Assembly: GCA_022572485.1 (NCBI GenBank)
Contig: JACZVU010000005.1
Coordinates: 1 to 39,892, forward strand
DNA from: Myxococcales bacterium
Lineage (GTDB): Bacteria; Myxococcota_A; UBA9160; SMWR01
DNA: 39,892 nt
Reading direction: 5' to 3'
Part shown: one piece after another, positions 34,925-39,892 of the stretch
Numbering within the stretch: position 1 is the first letter of the stretch
Layout of the letters: every line of letters starts with the position of its first letter
Position numbers and translations under genes: made by a program
The notes under the pieces: model-generated
Databases searched by the model: none
Told to the model about the DNA's origin: nothing
The model's input: the letters and a program-made list of their open reading frames with translations, nothing else

Positions 34925-35607
34925 GCGATCCGCCGACGTCGAGTGAGCGAATAATCGAGGCCGATCTTGCGTCGAAACAGGGTGAGCGCTTCGAAGAGGG
35001 CCCGAGTGACCTCGAAGCCGTGACCCGAGCCGCAAAAGGGGATCACGAGGCCTTTCGGGTGCTCGTGGAGCGATACCAGGGCCGCGCTTACGGATTGGCC
35101 CTTCGGGTGATGCGCGACGAGGAGCAGGCAAGAGATGTCGTTCAGGAGGCGTTTCTCAAGGCGTATCGCTCGCTCGACCGGTTCGAAGGTCGTTCGGGTT
35201 TCTACACGTGGTTTTATCGGGTGGTGATGAATCTCTGCATCGACGCCAAGCGCCGCCAGCCAGCGGGCCGGATGGTGGAATGGGACGAGGGGCACGCGCT
35301 CGAGGCGCCTGTCGGAACCGGGCTCGATGCGGTCGATCCCGTCCATCAACAGGCGAGTGGGCCCGCCGGCGACCTGGAGCGCGCGGAGCTCCGCGAAGTC
35401 ATCCGGCGCGCAATCGAAGCGCTGCCCGCCGACGCGCGGCAGACGCTGCTGCTTCGCGAGGTCGACGGACTCAGCTATGCCGAGATCGCGAAGTCGCTGG
35501 GGATCCCGAAGGGCACCGTGATGAGCCGCCTGCACCACGCGCGGCGTCGGGTTCGCGCCCTGCTCGTCGAGCAGGGGGTGGAGGAACTCGGCGAGGAGGA
35601 TTTGTGA
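34921..35607 (+). CDS. ECF-type RNA polymerase sigma factor
   Basis: A 228-residue extracytoplasmic-function sigma factor. Region 2 (about 40-110) includes FRVLVERYQGRAYGLALRV and DEEQARDVVQEAFLKAYRSL; region 4 (about 160-220) includes ALPADARQTLLLREVDGLSY and EIAKSLGIPKGTVMSRLHHAR. It resembles the RpoE-like groups. The TTG at 34921 is chosen because it overlaps the polA stop (TTGA) and has GGGAGG just upstream; an ATG at 34858 inside polA is less likely. The next gene overlaps by GTGA and encodes its probable anti-sigma factor. Confidence 0.93.
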   Translation: MSDPPTSSERIIEADLASKQGERFEEGPSDLEAVTRAAKGDHEAFRVLVERYQGRAYGLALRVMRDEEQARDVVQEAFLKAYRSLDRFEGRSGFYTWFYRVVMNLCIDAKRRQPAGRMVEWDEGHALEAPVGTGLDAVDPVHQQASGPAGDLERAELREVIRRAIEALPADARQTLLLREVDGLSYAEIAKSLGIPKGTVMSRLHHARRRVRALLVEQGVEELGEEDL

Positions 35608-36164
35608 ATTCGACGAATGCGGAAGAGGTCGGTAGCGGCCCGCGCGGCCTCAACGCCTATCACGACGGAGAGCTGAGCGGTCTGCGGCGTTGGATTTTCG
35701 AGCGGCGGCTGTCGCGCTCGCCCAAGTTGCGCGCGGAACTCGAAGCGCTGAAACGGCTGGCCCGCTGGGTCCAGGCGTTGGACCCGCAGCCGCCGAGCGT
35801 CGATGTATGGGATGACATCGCGCTCCGATTGCCCGCTCTCGATGCCCAGGCGGATGGGCAACAGCAGAAGCGTGGTGAGCAGTGGCAGAGGCGTGCCGAG
35901 CAGCGGGAGCGGGGCAGGATGGATTGGCTGGCCGCCTACTCCCGACCTGTCGCGGCGGTCGCCGTCACTGCCGCGCTGGCGCTGGCGCTGTTCCTCGGCA
36001 TCATGGAGGATGCTGCACCCCCGACTCCGGGCATCATTCGCTGGTTGGACACAGGGGGACGTAGCGTGATGGTGCTGGAGGACCAGGGCGACACCACGAT
36101 CGTCTGGTTGCTCGATGCACCCGAAGACGAGGCTTCAGAGGGAGGGTTGCGTGAAGCGGTTTAG
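35604..36164 (+). CDS. Probable membrane anti-sigma factor lacking zinc cysteines
   Basis: A 186-residue protein starting at GTG 35604, overlapping the sigma factor. The N-terminal segment LNAYHDGELSGLRRWIFERRL and following helix have the layout of an anti-sigma domain, but the HxxxCxxC zinc motif of ZAS proteins is absent: the His is there, the Cys are not. A Gln/Arg-rich linker leads to one membrane helix (about 115-135, VAAVAVTAALALALFLGI) and a short outer domain ending in WLLDAPEDEASEG. Position and topology make it the regulator of the upstream sigma factor; this is inference. Confidence 0.8.
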   Translation: MNSTNAEEVGSGPRGLNAYHDGELSGLRRWIFERRLSRSPKLRAELEALKRLARWVQALDPQPPSVDVWDDIALRLPALDAQADGQQQKRGEQWQRRAEQRERGRMDWLAAYSRPVAAVAVTAALALALFLGIMEDAAPPTPGIIRWLDTGGRSVMVLEDQGDTTIVWLLDAPEDEASEGGLREAV

Positions 36165-36603
36165 CGTCGGTCTGTTGGTCATCATCGTCTCGGGGGCGCT
36201 GCTCGCCGGGAACCCCGCGTGGAGTCAGGGCAAGCGCCGGTTCAGCGTGAAGGTAACCGTTGCCGAGATCTCCATCGCCGAGGGCAAAATCGACGAGCGC
36301 GCCAAGCGCCTCGATCGCAATCTCCGCAAGAGGTTCAAATACAACAGCTTGCGGGTGATCAAGGAGCGGCGCCTGGAGCTCGGGCTCGATGAAGTCGGGA
36401 GCGTGAAGCTCCCGAACGGCCGGATGTTCCGGGTGCGCCCGCTGAACCTCGGCGATCGAGGCCTGCTGCTGGCCGTCGGCTGGGAGGGCGAAGTGATGAT
36501 GGATATGCGCGCGCCGAACAACCACCTGCTGGTGATCGGTGGGCCCGCCCACGGTGATGGCCAGCTCGTGGTGAGCATCGAACCCCACTATCAGCGCGAT
36601 TAG
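36151..36603 (+). CDS. Small exported protein of the sigma factor operon
   Basis: A 150-residue protein from GTG 36151 with GGGAGG just upstream, overlapping the anti-sigma gene by 14 nt. A signal peptide (KRFSVGLLVIIVSGALLAG, cleaved near AWSQG) precedes a basic periplasmic domain: FSVKVTVAEIS, ERAKRLDRNLRKRFKYNSLRV, RRLELGLDEVGSVKLPNGR, each recognisable but of no named family. Similar small exported proteins follow ECF sigma/anti-sigma pairs in related genomes, so it may sense or be the main output of the regulon. After it, 36604-36666 shows nothing. Confidence 0.8.
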   Translation: MKRFSVGLLVIIVSGALLAGNPAWSQGKRRFSVKVTVAEISIAEGKIDERAKRLDRNLRKRFKYNSLRVIKERRLELGLDEVGSVKLPNGRMFRVRPLNLGDRGLLLAVGWEGEVMMDMRAPNNHLLVIGGPAHGDGQLVVSIEPHYQRD

Positions 36604-36666
36604 CACGCCTAGAGAAGATCGCGGAATCCGGTTACACCGATCCTCGTCGGAAACGGGTGTCACGGT

Positions 36667-36830
36667 ATTCTGCTTCGACTGGAAGGCATCGCCCGTAGCT
36701 TCGGTGGCAGAACACTGTTTCGCGACGTCGCGCTGACCATCCACCGCAATGATCGGGTCGGTTTGGTGGGCCCCAACGGCGCCGGCAAGACCACGTTGCT
36801 GCAGATCGCGGCGGGCCTCGAAGCTCCAGA
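36667..36830 (+). pseudogene. Truncated second copy of the ABC-F gene start
   Basis: These 164 bases differ at only about five positions from the first 164 bases of the intact ABC-F gene at 37966-38129. They encode ILLRLEGIARSFGGRTLF, then the Walker A segment GPNGAGKTTLLQIAAG, and stop matching after LEAP. The first codon is ATT where the intact gene has ATG. The copy then runs into YD-repeat sequence, so it cannot make a working ATPase. Confidence 0.93.
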
Positions 36831-36837
36831 TGATCGG

Positions 36838-37015
36838 GGACGTTGTTGAATAGTTGAATTGCTGGTGAATGGAAACGTTCTTGGAGATCGGGTTGTTGAC
36901 GCGCGCAATCGGCTGGAGTCGTGGACGGACGCGAGTGGGCACCCCAAAGTGGTACAGCTACGACGCGCTCGGGAGCCTCCAGGGGCATGGCACAGACAGC
37001 CTGAATGAGAAATGA
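36838..37015 (+). pseudogene. Rhs/YD-repeat fragment, frameshifted
   Basis: One frame reads GDRVVDARNRLESWTDASGH, another continues KWYSYDALGSLQGHGTDSL and ends at a TGA (37013-37015). Together they form one Rhs-type YD repeat split by a frameshift. There is no start or toxin tip. It directly follows the truncated ABC-F copy. Confidence 0.65.
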
Positions 37016-37037
37016 AGGCGGTGCCGGCGCGCAGCGG

Positions 37038-37326
37038 CTAAGGATCGAAACGTCGAGGGCGACGACGGCCGTGGTACACGGCCAGGACGTCGATGAAGTC
37101 CTCACGGATCGTGTAATAGACGCCGTAGGGAAAACGATGAAGGCGTGCGCGGCGCACGCGGTCGTGCGCAACGACATGGGTCTCGGGATGCCGCTCGATC
37201 CGCGCGAAGCAGGCCTCCACCGCGCGAAGGAACGCATCGCCGACGCCCCTCGGCGCGCGACTCGTACCAAGCGTAGGCCTCGTCGATGTCGAGCTCGGCG
37301 CGGCGCCGAACACGAACCGGCAGCAT
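37038..37326 (-). pseudogene. ParE/RelE-family toxin, single-base frameshift
   Basis: From an ATG at 37324-37326 the frame reads LPVRVRRRAELDIDEAYAWY, then breaks at a run of four C (plus strand, about 37244-37247); one base fewer would join it to GVGDAFLRAVEACFARIERH, HRFPYGVYYTIREDFIDVLA and HGRRRPRRFDP, ending at 37038. The corrected product is 96 residues and fits ParE toxins (AYxWYE, the Arg-rich PYGVYY strand and the IDVLAVYHGRR end). No ParD-type antitoxin is found beside it. The defect may be real or a homopolymer reading error. Confidence 0.75.
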
Positions 37327-37344
37327 CACCGCGGACGATGCCGG

Positions 37345-37884
37345 ATGCGCTCGCGCACCTCCTCCCACGGCGCGGATGGGAATGTCACCCAGCGCGGCTC
37401 GACGTTCTTCCTCTACGACTCTGCGAACCGACTGGTGTGTACTGGTAGTGGACCAGGTTTGTGTGACGGCCCCGGTTACCGCTACGACGTCGATGGGCAA
37501 CGGATGTGGGACGGGGCCGTGGGCCGGCTGCTGATGGGCGAGCTCTTCCAGTGGCAATCCTCGGGTGGCTCTGCGGCGTATTCGAGCCTCGCCGCGTTTG
37601 GCGAGGGGATCGCTCAGGTTCGCCAGAGCAGCATCCAACTGCACGCCGCGTGGGCCCCGGTTGGATGGCCGCTTCCGATCCCGAAGGGGCCGTTCCTCTG
37701 GATGCTGGCGGGCGCGGGGCTGTTCTCGTGGCTCGCGCTGCTCGCATGGTTCGGGGCCGGATCGGCATTTCGCGAGGCTCCGGCGACCGCGACGTTCGCG
37801 CTCGCGCTCACCGCGATGCTCGTGGTGCCACCGCCCGCTTGGGGAATGGGCTTCGGAGGCGGCGGAACCACGCTGCGCTTCTGA
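37345..37884 (+). CDS. Rhs/YD-repeat protein fragment with hydrophobic tail
   Basis: A 179-residue open frame from ATG 37345. GADGNVTQRGSTFFLYDSANR and YRYDVDGQRMWDGAVG are Rhs-type YD repeats; the rest (from about residue 100) has two hydrophobic helices, FLWMLAGAGLFSWLALLAW and FALALTAMLVVPPPAWG, ending GFGGGGTTLRF. This is the C-terminal end of a larger Rhs-like protein of which 36838-37015 may be an upstream part, with parE inserted between. It is unlikely to work alone. Nothing is recognised between its stop and 37965. Confidence 0.6.
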   Translation: MRSRTSSHGADGNVTQRGSTFFLYDSANRLVCTGSGPGLCDGPGYRYDVDGQRMWDGAVGRLLMGELFQWQSSGGSAAYSSLAAFGEGIAQVRQSSIQLHAAWAPVGWPLPIPKGPFLWMLAGAGLFSWLALLAWFGAGSAFREAPATATFALALTAMLVVPPPAWGMGFGGGGTTLRF

Positions 37885-37965
37885 TCGGTGCCACCGACGC
37901 GCGAATCCCGCGCGACCGTACGCCGTCGACGCAACCGAGGGCTCCGCACACGCTACCGTTCCGGA

Positions 37966-39892
<1,927 letters not shown>

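Noticed and set aside
32234..35131. Two long minus-strand frames across polA
   Set aside because: They are shadows of the polymerase reading frame with no supporting ribosome sites or homology.

Overview
The window is high-GC bacterial chromosome, almost entirely housekeeping genes packed into translationally coupled operons (ATGA, GTGA and TTGA stop/start overlaps), with a few accessory insertions. A myxobacterial or other former-deltaproteobacterial lineage (Myxococcota/Desulfobacterota-like) fits best: a HemX-hemA-hemC-cobA/hemD-hemB cluster, MopE-type motifs and PEP-CTERM-like surface proteins. This is inferred from gene content only; no rRNA or tRNA gene was recognised.

Layout. 1-966: groES-groEL (minus, groEL cut by the window edge) behind a CIRCE-like operator. 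1239-2464: a coupled pair of unknown genes. 2750-3429: lexA behind a 9-bp tandem array. 3576-4974: a three-gene pterin operon, two tandem PTPS/QueD-like genes plus folE. 4975-5462: repeat-rich intergenic DNA. 5463-6983: a PpiD-like foldase (minus). 7248-12769: the rod-shape operon mreB-mreC-mreD-mrdA-rodA. 12896-13609: a HAD phosphatase. 13610-17497: an accessory stretch with a TIR/zinc-ribbon protein, a VWA/MopE-type surface protein, a truncated second copy of the trxA 3' end and three copies of a palindromic repeat. 17498-18647: trxA and a macrodomain protein. 18767-24518: the haem operon. 24564-27558: a small helical protein, a CBS protein and a PEP-CTERM-like protein. 27868-31597: tandem universal stress protein, rnhB, truD, cysK. 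31840-36603: acpP, polA, an ECF sigma/anti-sigma pair and an exported protein. 36604-37965: a scar with a second, truncated copy of the ABC-F gene start, Rhs/YD-repeat fragments and a frameshifted parE. 37966-39892: the ABC-F ATPase, running off the end.

How it works together. The haem genes run from glutamyl-tRNA to uroporphyrinogen III and precorrin-2. The mre/mrd genes encode the elongasome. FolE makes dihydroneopterin triphosphate, the PTPS substrate, so the three pterin genes form a pathway.

Most interesting observation: the two tandem PTPS-like proteins have complementary active-site losses. The first keeps the Asp-His pair but has lost a zinc His, the catalytic Cys and a pterin-binding Glu; the second keeps all of those but has lost Asp-His. 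In characterised PTPS the Cys/Asp/His triad is assembled across a subunit interface, so an obligate heteromeric enzyme is a concrete, testable prediction. Second is a family of roughly 165-bp intergenic palindromic repeats. Third are three places where the end of a housekeeping gene (ppiD, trxA, ABC-F) is duplicated beside repeats or foreign-looking DNA.
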